The notes beneath the pieces are model-generated. The model did no database searches and had not been told where the DNA came from. It worked only from the letters and a program-made list of their open reading frames with translations. A program made the translations under genes and the position numbers. From Eudorina sp. 2006-703-Eu-15 (taxonomy: Eukaryota > Chlorophyta > Chlorophyceae > Chlamydomonadales > Volvocaceae): a DNA stretch of 64,000 bases. Shown piece after piece: positions 1 through 13,211 of this stretch. The DNA lies in the NCBI GenBank assembly GCA_003117195.1, contig BDSI01000104.1, forward strand, positions 116,298 to 180,297, given 5' to 3'. The stretch's first letter is position 1, and each line of letters begins with the position of its first letter.

Positions 1-3000
1 CAGTATTGAGTACGTCTACCCCTCCCCTCCTCCCCCTCCCCTCCTCCCCCTTCCCTCCTCCCCCTCCCCTCCTCCCCGTGCTCCCTCACCAGGCAGCCTC
101 CGACCAGCGAGCCGGTCTTGATGACGATCTCGTCCCGGACGGTGCCCTCCGGGAAGCGGATGTTGTGGATCACCGGCGTCGTCACGTTGTGGCGCTTGAG
201 GGCGTCGAACACGCGGCGGGAGGCGTGCAGGCGGCTGACGCCGTCCGCCACATTGAGCAGCACCACGATGGGGGCCAGGCCCTGCAGGGCCGCCAGCTGA
301 TCCTCGCTCTCGGTGCCGTCCACCTCGATGGCCCAACGGGTCGAGCCCTACAGGGAGGGACGGAGGGTGGGGGGAGGGTGGGGGGACGTGAGGAGGAGGG
401 GAAGGAGAGGGGATAGGAACTTGGTAGAAGATCCCGGGAGGGTTATGAAGCAAAGAAAAATCAAACGCTGAGGGGAGGGGTTGAGATCCGGGGGAGTAGG
501 GGGCCCGGCGGCGGAGGTTGGCAACCAAGACATCCCGGGTAAACCATCCGCTATGATGGAAGATGAACAGGAAGGCCACGTCGCACGGGCGAGGATGGAC
601 ATCCGCGGCCGGCGACCCCCCCCAGCCAGCCACACCCTCCTACCCCTCCATCCCGCCCATCCGCCCATCCCCCCACCTCACCTCCGGCAGCTGCACTCCG
701 CCCGCCGCCGCCTGCTTGAGCGGCACCAGGGCGATGGCCCCCGGCAGCGGGTCCTTGGCCAGGGCCTCTAGGGGGGCGATCACGTGGGTGGTCACCTCCT
801 GAGGGGCGGAGGGAGGGAGGAGGGGGGGGAGGGGGAGGGGAGGGAGGGGGAGGAAACACGGCAGGAGGGGGAGGGGTACAGGGCGTTGGTGGACATCATA
901 AAGGGACAGGAGAAGGAGGGGTAGAGGAGCAGGGGAAAGCGGCGGGGGGCGATGACGATGGCGCATCTGATTACGCGGCATCTGTCAGGTAACGAGTTAT
1001 GTGGCAAGCAAAAACGGGCAAGTGGGTCGGGGCGGCTTCCGTTCCCTCCCACCCTGTCGTCCCCGGGAACCTCTCCCCTCCCTCCCTCCCTCCCTCCCTT
1101 GCCCCACGACACCCCACCGCATCCAACACACCCGCCCCTCCACCCGCCCACCTGCAGGCGGCGCAGCGCCCTGCGGCCCTCCTTGTCGGCGGTCGACGGG
1201 ATCTCGCGCATCACGATCGAGTCCGCGGTGGCGATGTCCTTGAAGGGCATACCCACAGCCAGTTTGGCGCCCAGCTTCTTGTACGTGATCTGAAAGGGGG
1301 AGGGGGGGCGGTGGGTTCGGGTCAGGTGGGGTCCGCGGACGGCGGCATATGAGGAGAGGAGAGGAGACCCAGGGATGCGGGGTGGGGGCGTCCGAGCAGC
1401 TTCGCACCAGGAGGAGGTCGAACAGGAGGAGACCCGACCCGAACTGCCACCGGCACTGGCACGCGTGTGTTGACTGGCATGTAATCAATGCATCCCCGTC
1501 GAACGGAGCTTGAGGGAGGAGGGGCGGGCGCAAAGAGGAGGTCAAATCAATGACTGTTGCTCACTAAATGCACCCACCGAGGGAGGCCTCAGCGCAGACG
1601 GACCTCCACACACACACACACACGTCCGGGCTTGCCTTACTACCCCCAGCCCACCCTGAAACCCCGAACCCGTCCTTGGACCCGCAGCCCCTCCGATAAC
1701 CTCACTACCGTTCCGACCCCTCTCACAACCTTCTAAACCTCCCTATACCTCTCTCTTAGCACCTCGTCGCCCCCTCCCTGCTGCACCCCCCCCCCGCCCG
1801 CACCTCGGGCGTCTTGAGGTCCGCCATCGACACGGCCGAGAAGACGGTGCCGTCCCGGTGCAGCACCCCGCGGAAGTCCAGGTCCTCACCCGGCTGCTGC
1901 ACGGGCAGGTCGCCCACGCGGCGCTTGAAGGTGTGCGTGTCGCGGGTGGTCTCGGAGAAGGGGGCCACACCCAGGCCCTGGGAGGGAGGGGGAGGGAGGG
2001 ACGGGAAGGGGGGCAGGGGGGCAGGGAGGGAGGGGCGGGGAGCCGGGTCAGGCCAGGGCGGGGCGGCGGTTCCGTTTGGACGGAGTTGGGAGGCGGCCAA
2101 GAGGCGCTTGGTTGTAAATGAAGGGTAAGTGGCCGCACTGACTGAAGGAGCCGGGGCCGGGGGCGGGGTGCGCCAAGGTTTGGTATACACGCACAAGAAA
2201 GGCTGCGCTGACTGCGCGAGGTGGTACGATGGCGGATCCGCGGCCGGAGGTGGTTTCGTGGAACGGCTTTGGGGGAAGTAGTTGCAGCCCCTAGCCCGGG
2301 TTGGTCAAAAGGGGGAGGGCTCTGGTGGACACAATCACGTCCCATTCACCTCGCTGACCTTTCAGACCTCAAGACCTCCGACGTGCCCCCGAGGTGCCGC
2401 TCGCCGTGAAATCCCCGCCGGAAGAAAGCGCCCGCCCCCGGGCCCCTCCCAAACACACACACCGCCCAGCCCCTCATCCCACCCCCAAGCGGCCCACTCC
2501 GTTCCGGTCCTGGAGGGTCACCCCACCCCCTCCCCACCCCCGGAATGAAAATGTCCCCTGGCAACACCCTACATACCCCCCCTCCCCTCCCCTCCCCCCC
2601 CTCCCCACCGAGTTCCATGAGCTCTCCCCCAGCCCCGCCAGCCGCTTGCACGGGTCGATCTCGTACTCGGGGTCCTCGGTGAGGGACACCCGGATGGTGT
2701 CCCCCAGGCCGTCCATCAGCAGCGCACCGATACCGATGGCGCTCTTCATGCGGCCGTCCTCGCCCTCGCCCGCCTCTGGGGAAGGGTGGGCGGATCGGTG
2801 GGTGGGTGGGTGGTATCGGAAATTGCTTGGACTTAGGGGTACAGGAAATTCGGAGGATTGCGTGATGGTGGCGGGGAAGGGGGTGGGTAAAGGGGGGTTC
2901 AGCGAACTAGGACGGGCGGCGGCTCGGCTGGGCGGGTGGGTGGGTTCCGCGAATTGAGGCAGTAGCAAAGATCAACGAGGTGGGCGTGTATGTGTGGTGT

Positions 3001-6000
3001 ATGGGTCGTGAAGGTGTGTTTCTTAGGCAGGCAGAACAGGAGTGCGCGACATGCGTGTGATTGTGTGTATGGGGGGTGGTGTAGGAGGAGGGGTGGGGCC
3101 CCTTCCGTGTCTCCAGCAAGCCACCTCAGCCCCCCTCCCCTCCCCTCCCCTCCCCTACCCTACCCTACCCTCCCCTCCCCCCCTCACCGGTGACCCCAAG
3201 GTGGAGCGGGTAGTCCCAGCCCTTCTTGTACATCTCCTCGGACAGCAGGCGGTAGGCCTGCACCATCACCAGCGGGTTGGACGCCTTCATGGAGAACACA
3301 AAGTTGTGGTAGTCGTGCTTGCGGCACACGTCCGCGAACTCGAACGCCGACTCCACCATGCCGCTGGTGGGGGAGGAGGAGGGGGGAAGGGGGAGGGATA
3401 TAGGAGGGGTGGGAATAGGAGGGGCGGGTACAGGAAATTGATAGACATTTCGATCTAGAAGGGCGGGGGGACACACAACATGGAGGAAGAGGAGCGGGAA
3501 GAAGGGGGCCACAGGAGAATGGTGGACATCTTTATACTGCGCTGCTGCCAGAGCAAGATCCGCGCCCACCGGTACGGCACTCCTCGCCGTGCCCCTCCTG
3601 CCCGTGATGCGGATGGATGCGCCTTCCACACCGCCTCAAAACCGCCACCCGGGCCTCTCCCACCCTCCCCCAACCCCTCCTCGCGGGCCCCCACCTCCCC
3701 AGCCAGCACCACCAAGGCGTCCCCTCCACCCCCCCACACACACCCACCACCCACCGTGGCGTATCGCCATAGTACGACAGGATGCGAGCGGACAGCGATC
3801 CGTGGTTGGTGCCGATACGGACGGCCCTGCCCAGCTCCTTGCACTTGAGCACCAGCGGGGTGAAGGTCTCCTCGATCAGCTCCCGCTCGCGCTCAAACTC
3901 CTGTGGAGGAGTGCAGGCGGGGGTTGAGGGGGAGAGGGGGCGGCGCAGCGCGATAGATGAAGGACAGATGGAGGACAGATGGAGGACACGGGTTTGTGCG
4001 CGTGGGGTTGGGGGCGGGTGTGCTTGTGTTTGTGGTTATGCGGATAGCGAATTGTGAGTGGTGGAGGGTGGGGAGGTAGTCAGCTGCTGCTTAGATTCGG
4101 CCCTTCGCGCGGAGGAGAGGGAGGGAGGGAGGAGAGGGAGGGAGGAGAGGGAGAGAGGAGAGGGAGGGAGGAGAGGGAGGGAGGAGAGGGAGGGAGGAGA
4201 GGGAGGGAGGAGAGGGAGGGAGGAGAGGGAGGGAGGAGAGGGAGGGAGGAGAGGGAGGGAGGAGAGGGAGGGAGGGAAGGCACAGCAGAGGGTTGCCGAG
4301 TGTCACAGAGGACAGCTGTGCAGCCCGCAGCCAACCCCTCATTGCGGGGCACCCTTCGCCGCCCTGCCTCCCGCCCCTACAGCCGGGCGGGCCCCCTTGC
4401 TGGACCCCCAGCCACGACGACGCATTGCGGCCCTCACGCCCCCCGAAACCCCCCGTCCCCCACCCCGCCCGACCTCAGCTCGACACTACCTGGAGCACTA
4501 GGCCTGCGGAGGGACTGTAGCTCCGATACCCCCGCTCAGACCCTACCGTCGTACAGGCAATACAGTCAATGATCAAACATCCTCATGTTACTCAGGCCGC
4601 TTGCTGAACAGGCTCCCGCCGCCGTCTCCTCCCTCCTGCCCCCCTCCCGCCCGCCCCCGGCCCCCCTCTCCCCCGCAAGGTCAGGGCTGGCTATAATTGT
4701 ACCCTCCCCCTTTGCACAGTACCCTCCCCCTTGCACAGTAACTGACCCGCGGGTCGTCGTAGTTGATGACCTCGAAGCTCTTCCGTCCGTCCACGAAGTT
4801 ACCCGGGTTGATGCGGATCTGTTCGGGGTAGGGGAAGGGGGCAACGGGGGTTATAGGATATTGGTAGACATATTCAAGCTGCGCTGCTGCCAGAGCAAGC
4901 GGAACGGCGTGTGTGTGGCCATCACCATCACCACCATCGCCATCGCCGGGGTGGGGCTGAAGTTTCGCGGTGCGCGGGGAACCGGGGATGGATGGCGGCG
5001 CGGGCTTGCGAAACAGCTCGGTGGGTGGATGGATAGATGGATGGGAGGGTGGTGTGCGGGGGATGGATGACACCCCCGGATGACGACCCGCGGGCACACA
5101 CAGTAAAATATTTCTCAACGTCATCCGCAGGGGTCGTACCGTACGACATCAGCAGGTCCATCAGAGACACCCCAGGACGCATGGACGGGAGGGCGGTGGG
5201 ATGGAGGGGATCCGACCCAGATGTGGACCGTGGGTCCGCGACAGCATCCCATCCTCCCAACTCCTTTCCCACCCCCTAACCTTAATATGTCTTGCCAATT
5301 TCCTGTACCCCCCTCCCCTCGCCATGCGCCGTCTCCAGTGCCCACTCCGCCGCCCGCGTCCACCGACGAACCGACACCTCCCCCCTCTCGCTCCCTGGAG
5401 TCCAGGGCGAGTCCCCGCTCCACCGCTCCGTCCCCCCTCCTCTCTGAAGCTCTTCTCCGCCGACCGCACATCGCATGGCGCCGTGCAAAGGCGTGCAAGG
5501 TGACGCGGGGGAAGCCAACGCGGGGGAGGGGGCCCCGCCGCCGTCCCCATCACTCACCCTCTGGCGGAACCCCCTCCCAGGTACGACACAATAAATGATG
5601 AACCCTGACATTTGCGTATTCATCCGCCCCTCTGGCCCGCGGGAGGCCACAACGTCACAACGTCACCTCCTATCGTTTATCGGTTTAGGGGCGATGAGCC
5701 GCTTTGGTGTTGCGTCTGCTGTCATGATGCATCTGGGCCCACCCACCCCCCACCCACCCACCCACCCCACCCACCCCCCCCACCCCCACCCACCCACATC
5801 CACCCACCCACACCCACCCCCACCCACCCACCCCCCCACCCACCCACATCCACCCACCCACCCACCACCACACATTTCTCATTCCTCCACCCCAACCCCT
5901 AACGTTGTACAGCCCCCGCCGTGTCCGCGCAGCTCACCTTCTCGAAGGCGTCCGCGACCATCATCGCCACGGCGGGCTGGAAGTGAATGTCCGCCACCAG

Positions 6001-7311
6001 GGGCACGTCGTACCTGGGTACGGTAATGGCCAGCAAGGGAACAATCCGCACACTCAATTACCCCCCCCCCACACACACACACACGCACACGCATTTCGTG
6101 ACGCCGATCTCTCGCCTCTTACGCACGTCCTGCGCGACCCTCGTTGCGCGACCCTCGTTGACAGCTGTTTGAGCGGCCCGCCTCCGTCCCCCCGCCCCTG
6201 GGAGCTTGCCAGCCCCCACAAAGGGACCCGGCATGCCCCTTCCCCTTGCCCAGTTGGCTTGCCAAGGCCAGGCAGGTAGGCCGACGGCGCCCTGCCCTGC
6301 AAGGCGGCCGATAAGCCCTGCAGCGCGGCACAGCCCCTCAAGCCTGAGCGTCTAGGGCGGTCCACAAGAGAGATTGGGCCCGGCATGGCCTGGCGTCGTC
6401 TAACCTTTGGCGACCGGCGCTTCCCTCCCCCCCACCCTTGACCGACAGCCTGTGGGGAACCTGGCGGCTGGACCCAAGCCCTGGTGGCCGACCTGTCCTT
6501 GAAGAGCTGCTCGCGGATGCGCATGCAGGCCTCCGCCTCCTTCTTGCCCTGCACCGTGATGCGGACGATATCTGCGCCAGCGTCCGCGCACTTCTTGACC
6601 TGCGCACGCGTCATGGGTAGGCACCGGGGAAGTCGGGCAGTGCCAGGGAGCCTATGCCGCCGAATTTGTGCGTTAGCCACAAAGCAATGTAAGGTTAAGG
6701 TGTTGTGGGAGCACGCGGCTGTCATCGCAACGTTTGTAGGCACGGCAATTTGACAACGACGAACCAAACAAACCGCGTTTGCAGATCCATTATGCGCAAT
6801 TGCCAATTCGTTATACGGTTGACATACAGCATGAACTCGACTGGTACATGCTCGCGTAGGCAGGCCAGCGAGCACGGGCCCGCCGACGCACCAGCAAAGC
6901 CACACAGGCGCTGACGTGCCGGGCGATTAATTTCACAGACCCACCTGGTCGACAGTCAGCTGCACGTTCCGCGTGTCGGTCGTGGTCATGGTCTGCAAGG
7001 CAATCCTGTGGTCGCTGCCCACAGGTACCTTGCCGATCTGCACGGATACAACAAGATCTTTTCATCCTACACGAATAAAATGCGATTTCAAGGCGGATTG
7101 AGCAGCGTTCACGCAGGCACTGCCTTGTCCCTGCGACAATTAACGCCAACACGCGCCCATCGCCCCAAACTTCACTGGAACTTCAATTGACGCCTCCACG
7201 GCAACGCCTAGGGACCCGATACACATCAAATACGCACCATAACCGTCCGCGTCGGACGGCGCTTGGTCTGGTAAATCGACTCACAGTACTTGTTGGTGAG
7301 CTGCATTTTGC
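1..7311 (-). CDS. ispG: 4-hydroxy-3-methylbut-2-enyl diphosphate synthase (plant-type HDS/IspG), partial at both ends
   Basis: Plastid MEP-pathway enzyme that converts MEcPP to HMBPP using a 4Fe-4S cluster. Twelve exons are visible (minus strand, in order): 7311-7238, 7037-6945, 6599-6493, 6013-5938, 4818-4747, 3900-3755, 3363-3188, 2775-2609, 1977-1804, 1289-1152, 798-682, 347-90. They join in frame into about 532 codons. Diagnostic stretches include [101 protein letters not shown] and [10 protein letters not shown]. The long segment from about exon 8 onward is the extra A* domain typical of plant and Chlamydia-type enzymes. The C-terminal cysteines that hold the cluster lie beyond position 1. 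The transit peptide and start codon, upstream of 7311, were not resolved; the first visible exon needs one nucleotide from a preceding exon. The family assignment is very secure; exon ends are by inspection. Confidence 0.95.
4121..4280. repeat. GA-rich minisatellite, about 13-bp unit
   Basis: About a dozen head-to-tail copies of a purine-only unit (GAGAGGGAGGGAG-like) lie in the ispG intron between the exons at 4747-4818 and 3755-3900. It produces artefactual Glu/Gly/Arg and Ser/Leu/Pro open frames that are not genes. Confidence 0.9.
5740..5872. repeat. CACCC/CCCA-rich low-complexity tract
   Basis: Irregular tandem (CCCA)n/(CCCAC)n pyrimidine-rich sequence inside the 1.1-kb ispG intron between the exons at 5938-6013 and 4747-4818. 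The open frames across it are compositional. Confidence 0.85.
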
Positions 7312-9052
7312 CTGGCAACTAATATTATATGCCACCACGGCAAAAATGTTTGACAAGAGAACACGCCTGAAGAACTGGAGGAAAGAAAACGGTATCTTCT
7401 GCTAGAAAAAGTGCAATGCTAACTGTGCGGCAACCACGGCCACTTTTACCATGGGCACAGCCTCAGCCTGAACCACTGTTGCACGGGCTATATTGAAACC
7501 ATAGGAAAATGAAACCAAATCGTTCGCTTCTTGTTGTCCTGGATTCGAAGCGGCCTTGCCCAGCATGGTGTCACATCATTTCCATCAACGGGCTGAACTC
7601 AACACATGGACACTTACTTGCTTTTCGGAAAGGTCAAGGCCCAAGCAGCAGCCATAGTGAGGAAAGCCCAGTCTCGGTAAAGCTTTGCGCACACACTCCC
7701 ACAGTGGGGCGCATACATCGACTTTTTAAGGCATAAAACCTGCAACTCTAATCATGTTGGTGGGACGGCTTTATATAACTATACAAGCTGGCAAACCATG
7801 TGGCCTCCTGTGGCTTTGAACTGACCCAGGGGTCTCCGTGTACGGTGTTGCCTTAGGCCATCCACGCTCTTGGTAAATTTAAATCGCTGTGGTTTTAAGG
7901 TAGCAGTCATTATTGTCGGGCGTTGTGAAACTCAGGGTTGGTTACATGCCTACGGCAAGGGTCACGGTTTGACCCCAAGGAGTGAATGACATGCCTTGCG
8001 CCCACAGCTGCATACCGTAACTCGTCGTCCTCTATGCAACACGGAGGAAACGTTAGAAAGATGACTATGTTGCACCTCCAGTAATCAATGGATGAAGTCA
8101 TAGTCCCACATTGCTGTTTACTACAGCCCGAATTCCGATTTCCATTCTTCATCCGCCTCTTCATCCGCCTCTACCTCGTACGCGACATACGATTGACACG
8201 GCTCGACCCCCCCGACCCGCGATGCACAACCGCCGAAGAGGCGAAAGTTCGAGTTCATTCACATTCGTGTCTACATGCCCCCTCCATGAAGAGGATCGCG
8301 TTAACGCACCCGCACCCCTGCTCGATACGGCGAATTAGCGAACACGTACGGCCAGCACGTACTCGTACGGCCGCGCAGTATGAATTGGGAGAAGACGCAA
8401 AGGAAGATGCGAGTCGGTGTGCGAAAGGAAAGAAAGCTCCATGGAGATACATACACCTGCGCGCACCTGCCACAAGAACGGGCATTCTAGGCGCCACCCA
8501 CGCATCCTGCTCCAGTACCGTCCTGCACGAATCAATAGCTGTGGCCTGAGATGCAGGCGCTTTATGGGAAGCGCACACCAGCAATATGCAAATAAGAAAA
8601 AATTAAGTCTCGTCCTCCGCTTACGCGGCCGTGGCGGCAGCGGCTGAGGAGAAGACGGGAGGTGCCCTTCCTTCCTGCCTGCCTGTCGAAATTGGTCTGA
8701 ATCTGTCTGCCCCTATCCACATCAGATCACTGTACACTGCACACCATGCGTCTGACGCTAAGTGCGACGGGGACGCCTGTAGATCAGGCCCTTGGCCCAA
8801 CAAGCCAGGGTTGACATGTGGCCCAACGCCCGATGCGACCCAAGGCCGCGTGTTGCGCCTGACCGGCCAGTCGCCTACGCCACCAGCCGGCGGCGTCCGT
8901 CCTCCGGGTCGTCTGTCCCGGCCGCCTGGTCATCGGCCCAGGCTGCTGTGACCCGGACCTGGGAAGGCAGCAACCCTGCGAGGCACGCGGGCAGGCCATT
9001 GCACCCGTCAGCGCACCCTGCCTCGTGGAGGGGTAGGTGTACGGCGCGTCCC
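7312..9052. other. Interval between ispG and the proline-rich protein gene; should hold the ispG 5' end
   Basis: The upstream transit-peptide exon(s) and promoter of ispG must lie here or be absent. One short candidate on the minus strand starts with ATG at 7655 (MAAAWALTFPKSK) and is followed by a consensus GTAAGT donor, but its phase does not join the first firm ispG exon without another exon, so I do not adopt it. The rest, including 8100-8640, shows no coding sequence I can support. Confidence 0.4.
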
Positions 9053-9460
9053 TCAGGTGCCGTACAGAGCAGCGCACGCGGTGAACCCCTTGCCGTCCCC
9101 CCAGCCCTTGCCCCCGATTGGTGAACCCCAGGATGCCAGGGAACGCGGCCGCGGGAGGCAGTATGCTGTGGCACACAAGTGCGCAACCGATGGGGCCTCC
9201 GGCAGGGCACGAGTGACGAGGGAGGCGGTGCCTTGGACCCACTACCAACCCCCCAGCCAGGGTGTCGGCACGGCAAAATGATGTGCCACCTGGGCACGTG
9301 CACGCACCTAGGGCCTTGGCCACATCCGTCGTCAGGGACTCGGTGACTGCGGCGATATCGACCTGGCCCAGCTGGCTCGACACATCGGGATCGGGAATGA
9401 TCACCTGGGGGGGGCCGGAGGGATGCGGATGGTTGGGAGGTAACGGCGCCGAAACGTGAA

Positions 9461-9542
<82 letters not shown>

Positions 9543-9623
9543 CGTTACATATCTGCCGGGCCGACGCTGGCGGGGGGCGCTAACCCGCCCCATACGGGAG
9601 ACCGCCGAAGCACTCTCCCCCGG

Positions 9624-9666
<43 letters not shown>

Positions 9667-12600
9667 TGTGTCAGCCCTTGACAGGGCGGCCCGTGTGCCC
9701 GTACAGCCTCGGCAGGACTTGGCCCCCTGGAGTGTCGCCATTCAGTGACAACGCAGTACAGCACCATATGCGCGCTGCGGAGGCCCCACCTGCACGATGA
9801 GCTTGCGTCTGGGCGGCAGGGGGGAAGAGGGTCGGGGGGAGGGCAGCGGCGTGGGTGGGGCTGCGACCGGGGGCGGCGGGTAGGTCAGCCTGCGTGGGAC
9901 CTTGGGCCTCCGCGGGGCCTTGGGGGACGGTCGCGGTGTCCCGGGAGGCTTGCTGCTGGGGCCTGGTGGTGATGATATTGGGCTAGGTGGCTGGGTGTGG
10001 GGGATGGGCGGACTGTGAGAGGGGGTAGGGGAGGGGGGCGGCGATGGGGGAGGAGGCTGTACAAGCGGGGAAGGTGGCGGCCGTGTCGGGGGCTCCAGTG
10101 GTGGCGGTGGCGACAGCTGTGGCGGTGGCGGTGGCGACAGCTGTGGTGGTGGCGGTGGCGACAGCTGTGGTGGTGGCGGTGGCGACAGCTGTGGTGATGG
10201 CGGTGGCGACAGCTGTGGTGGTGGCGGTGGCGACAGCTGTGGTGGTGGCGGTGGCGACAGCTGTGGTGGTGGCGGTGGCGACAGCTGTGGTGATGGCGGT
10301 GGCGACAGCTGTGGTGATGGCGGTGGCGACAGCTGTGGTGGTGGCGGTGGCGACAGCTGTGGTGATGGCGGTGGCGACAGCTGCGGCGGTGGCGGTGGCG
10401 ACAACTGTGGCGATGGCGACAGCTGTGGCGGTGGCGGTGGTTGCGGCGGTGGCTGTGATGGTGGTGGCGGCGGTGGCTGGGATTTCGGTGGCGGCGGTTG
10501 CAATGATTTAGGCTGCAATGGCGGCGGTGGCGGCGGTGTGTTGCGGGGTGATGGGGGAAATGGAGGTACCCGGGGAGGAGATGGGGGTCGCCGGGGCGGC
10601 GGGGACGGAGGTGGTGGCAGCCGAGGGGTGGACGGCGGCGGACGAGGGGGCCGGGGCGGCGAGGGCGGCGGCCGGGGCGACCGAGGAGAGGGCGGCGACC
10701 GAGGAGAGGGAGGCGGTGACGGCGCCGGGTAGGTCCCGACCGCCTCACTGATGAAGCGCCGCGCCAGCTCCGAGACATCGTCCTGCAGGGAGCTCAAGAG
10801 GGGCTCCAAGGTGGCCAGCCGGTCGTCGACGTCCGCCATGTACCGGTGCCCCTCGTCCTCATCCTCGTACTCGTACTGCTGCACTGGGACGACGCCTTGC
10901 AGCTGGCCCGGGGCATGACCGCCCGCCGGAGGTTGGAAGGCGCCTGCGCCGGTGCCGGCCGTACACGTTCGACAGCTGAAGGATGGTTGCGGGGAGGTTG
11001 CGGCGCCAACCGCACGGCCCGACCCGAAATACCCACGCTGCTGCCTCCCTAGGTGTAACAGTAAATACCTAATCAGGGGAGAATTCATTTGTTCCCTCGG
11101 GGTACCGTCTCCGGCGCGCTGCAGGCCGCTGCAGACAACACCCGCGCCGCCGAACCCGTCTCGGTCCGCATCGAGTGGGGCCACACACACACGCACACAC
11201 ACCCGCGACCCGCCCATCCCTGTCCGTGACGGCTAAGGGACCCACCGCTCGCGAACTCCCGGATGACGCCCGCCAGCAGCTCCCCCCACTGGCGCCTCGG
11301 ACCCGACCGCCAGTCGTAGCCCAGCCACAGCACCGCGCCGCGCGTGCCCACGCGCCCGAACGCCTGCGGGGCGGCACGGTCGCAAACAGCCCCCTCCGTG
11401 AGCAACGCCGCCGCGCCTTGGATGCGGTGATCGGGGTATGTACCATTTCAACTTTTTTAAGACCTCTGGGATTTGGGTTCGACTAGCTGGGCGGCTTCCA
11501 CGCGCCTGCCGGCCGGCTTAACCCCCGTGTTCCCACCCACACAACCTCGGGCTGCCCGCCCACACCCCGGGAGGGAAGGCAAACGGATCCGGGGGCCCAT
11601 CCTTTTTGTCAACAAAGACAGCGAAATCGCGAAACGATCACCGATTGCGTAGTGGGGGCCCACCCGCCCTCCAGCCCGTTGGAAGGTTCCGCACCTGCGC
11701 CACCACCCGCGCGCGGTCCTCGGAGGAGGTGTAGAGGGGCCAGGACAGCGCCGCCGTGTCCTCGTGGACGCACCTGCACAGTTCACATACAGCGGGTCAC
11801 ATGCCCGCACATCAGGTCAAACAGCTGCACGATGTCGTACTGCCGTACACGCCGGACTTGCCGCGCGGCACATGCTTGAATCGCTGAGTTTCGCCGGATG
11901 CAACAATCAGAATATGTTGGCAATACATCCCGTGAACACAGGGTTGCTAGCTATGTCACGGCGTCATGGAATGGATGCCGCAAAGGACAAACCCTGCCCG
12001 TTCATGTCTTCCGCTCTGAGGCTTCAAAAGGCCGTGTGGACAAGCGCACGGAACGGAATCCTATGCTACGGTGTTTTGAATCAAGTTAGCAGTGGAGCCC
12101 ACGGGTCATCGGTGACAACGCGATACATACGGTAGCGCCGTACCGGCTGTATGCGGTCACGGTTTGCTCATCCTCCAGCTCCGGAACCCAAAGGGAGGAC
12201 GACGTCGGGGCGGGCAGGAAGTCGGTTGTGCCGGGGAGGCTGCGCTCGAAAGGCCCCAGCCGCTTGCCCCTGTGGGGTGCGAGCTCCTTACAGCGCACCC
12301 AGCCTCCTGGGGGTCGGTGGGGTTGAATGAAGCACGTTAAAGTGTGGACCTCTTAAGGTCATCGGTGGCAGCCGGGGCCTCCTCACCACAGCACTGCACT
12401 AACATCTCGTGTAGGGTTGTTGGACACGAATGAGCCTTGCTGGCACTGGATAAACGCCCGGCAATTGACTTCGACCCATCTCCCCATCGTCCCCTCGCCG
12501 ACGCACGGGCCCACCTGCATACCCCAGCGCCTGCGCCACGAAGTCCCTCAGGCTGTCTGGTCCCTGGTTGGGACTGCCGCCGGTGACCACCACCAGGCCG

Positions 12601-12787
12601 CCGGACTTGAGGAAAGCGGCCACCGACCGCATGTCCTCGGCCGCAGTGTACGGCTCCGGACCGTTGGCGGGCGGCACCACGTAGGCGTTGAGGCTGGGGG
12701 AGGTCGGGCTGCTGCTGCTGCTGCTGCTGCTGCGACTGCCGCCGCCCTCTGGTTTGTCGCCATGGAGGGAAGTGTCAAGGGGAGCAC

Positions 12788-12823
<36 letters not shown>

Positions 12824-13211
12824 TCGAGGCGAGAGCGAGCTCAGGTGCGCTTGTGATCAGCGTCAGTTCAAATTGGTGAAGGTCCTGCATCTGCTGCAGC
12901 AGATGTGACGGACCGCTGTCCCAATTCAAGTCAAGGACGTCAGAATCCTGGCGGAGGTAGACTCCAACGCGTGGGAGTGCGGACGGGGCCGCGCTGCTGT
13001 TCCGCTGGTCGTTATTATTATCTTTGGTGGTAAGGATCGCAGCGGCAGCCGTGGCAGAAGTGGAGGCCACTGCAGGGATGCGACGCAGCCCAGCGCTTGA
13101 AAGGAGGTGGCCTTCACGGAGCGCTGCCGCCCGGCCATAGGAAACGCCGGCAATTATCAACACGCATATCATTAGGAGTCTGCTTGGAAGCGTTGAGAAA
13201 ATGGATGCCAT
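9053..13211 (-). CDS. Secreted protein with an alpha/beta (GATase1/ThuA-like) head and a (Ser)Pro-rich shaft, about 841 aa
   Basis: Seven exons join in frame: 13211-12515, 12306-12144, 11773-11695, 11363-11246, 11048-9790, 9404-9308, 9165-9053 (stop at 9053). The ATG at 13211 opens a clear signal peptide ([20 protein letters not shown], cleavage near residue 28). Residues about 30-350 contain poly-Thr and poly-Ser spacers and a segment reading [14 protein letters not shown], followed by a conserved-looking block ([20 protein letters not shown]). The first is reminiscent of ThuA/glutamine-amidotransferase-like folds. Residues about 457-760 are [15 protein letters not shown] repeats, as in hydroxyproline-rich glycoproteins of volvocine extracellular matrix. 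A short C-terminal domain ends [13 protein letters not shown]. Likely a wall or matrix protein. The head-domain assignment is weak; the signal peptide, shaft and exon joins are solid. The last exon was chosen by phase and sense. Confidence 0.75.
9463..9539. repeat. (GT)n microsatellite
   Basis: About 38 uninterrupted GT dinucleotides in the sixth intron region (between the exons 11048-9790 and 9404-9308) of the proline-rich protein gene. Confidence 0.97.
9625..9664. repeat. (GT)n microsatellite
   Basis: A second GT tract of about 20 units in the same intron, 85 bp from the first and in the same orientation. Confidence 0.97.
10100..10440 (-). repeat. In-frame 24-27-bp coding repeat, SPQLSPPPP units
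   Basis: At least a dozen tandem copies of a GGTGGCGACAGCTGTGGTGG-like unit (plus-strand reading) encode SPQLSPPPP on the minus strand within the large exon of the proline-rich protein. The antisense Val-Ala and other-frame His-Arg reading frames over the same bases are shadows. Confidence 0.9.
12091..12118. repeat. Partial copy of the dispersed GACCC/GGGTC repeat
   Basis: The sequence CCCACGGGTCATCGGTGACA matches one half of the element seen complete at 15664, 19646, 27850, 54494 and 56937. It is intronic in the proline-rich protein gene. Confidence 0.6.

Noticed and set aside
4054..4572. Long Glu/Gly/Arg open frames
   Set aside because: Produced by the GA minisatellite in an ispG intron; no splice or start context.
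5121..5272. Minus-strand sense-like stretch [16 protein letters not shown] inside the ispG gene region
   Set aside because: It falls in an intron; the exons on either side join directly to give the conserved HDS sequence (EK then IRINPGNF), leaving no room for it.
10044..10511. Plus-strand 155-codon Val/Ala-rich open frame
   Set aside because: It is the antisense reading of the SPQLSPPPP coding repeat, and its periodic composition is explained by that repeat.
9885..10778. Minus-strand His/Arg/Cys-rich open frame of 297 codons
   Set aside because: Alternative frame over the same proline-rich exon. The frame giving SPPPP joins upstream and downstream exons in phase; this one does not.
12688..12879. 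Plus-strand frame with a poly-Val run
   Set aside because: Antisense of the poly-Thr/poly-Ser spacers in the secreted protein.
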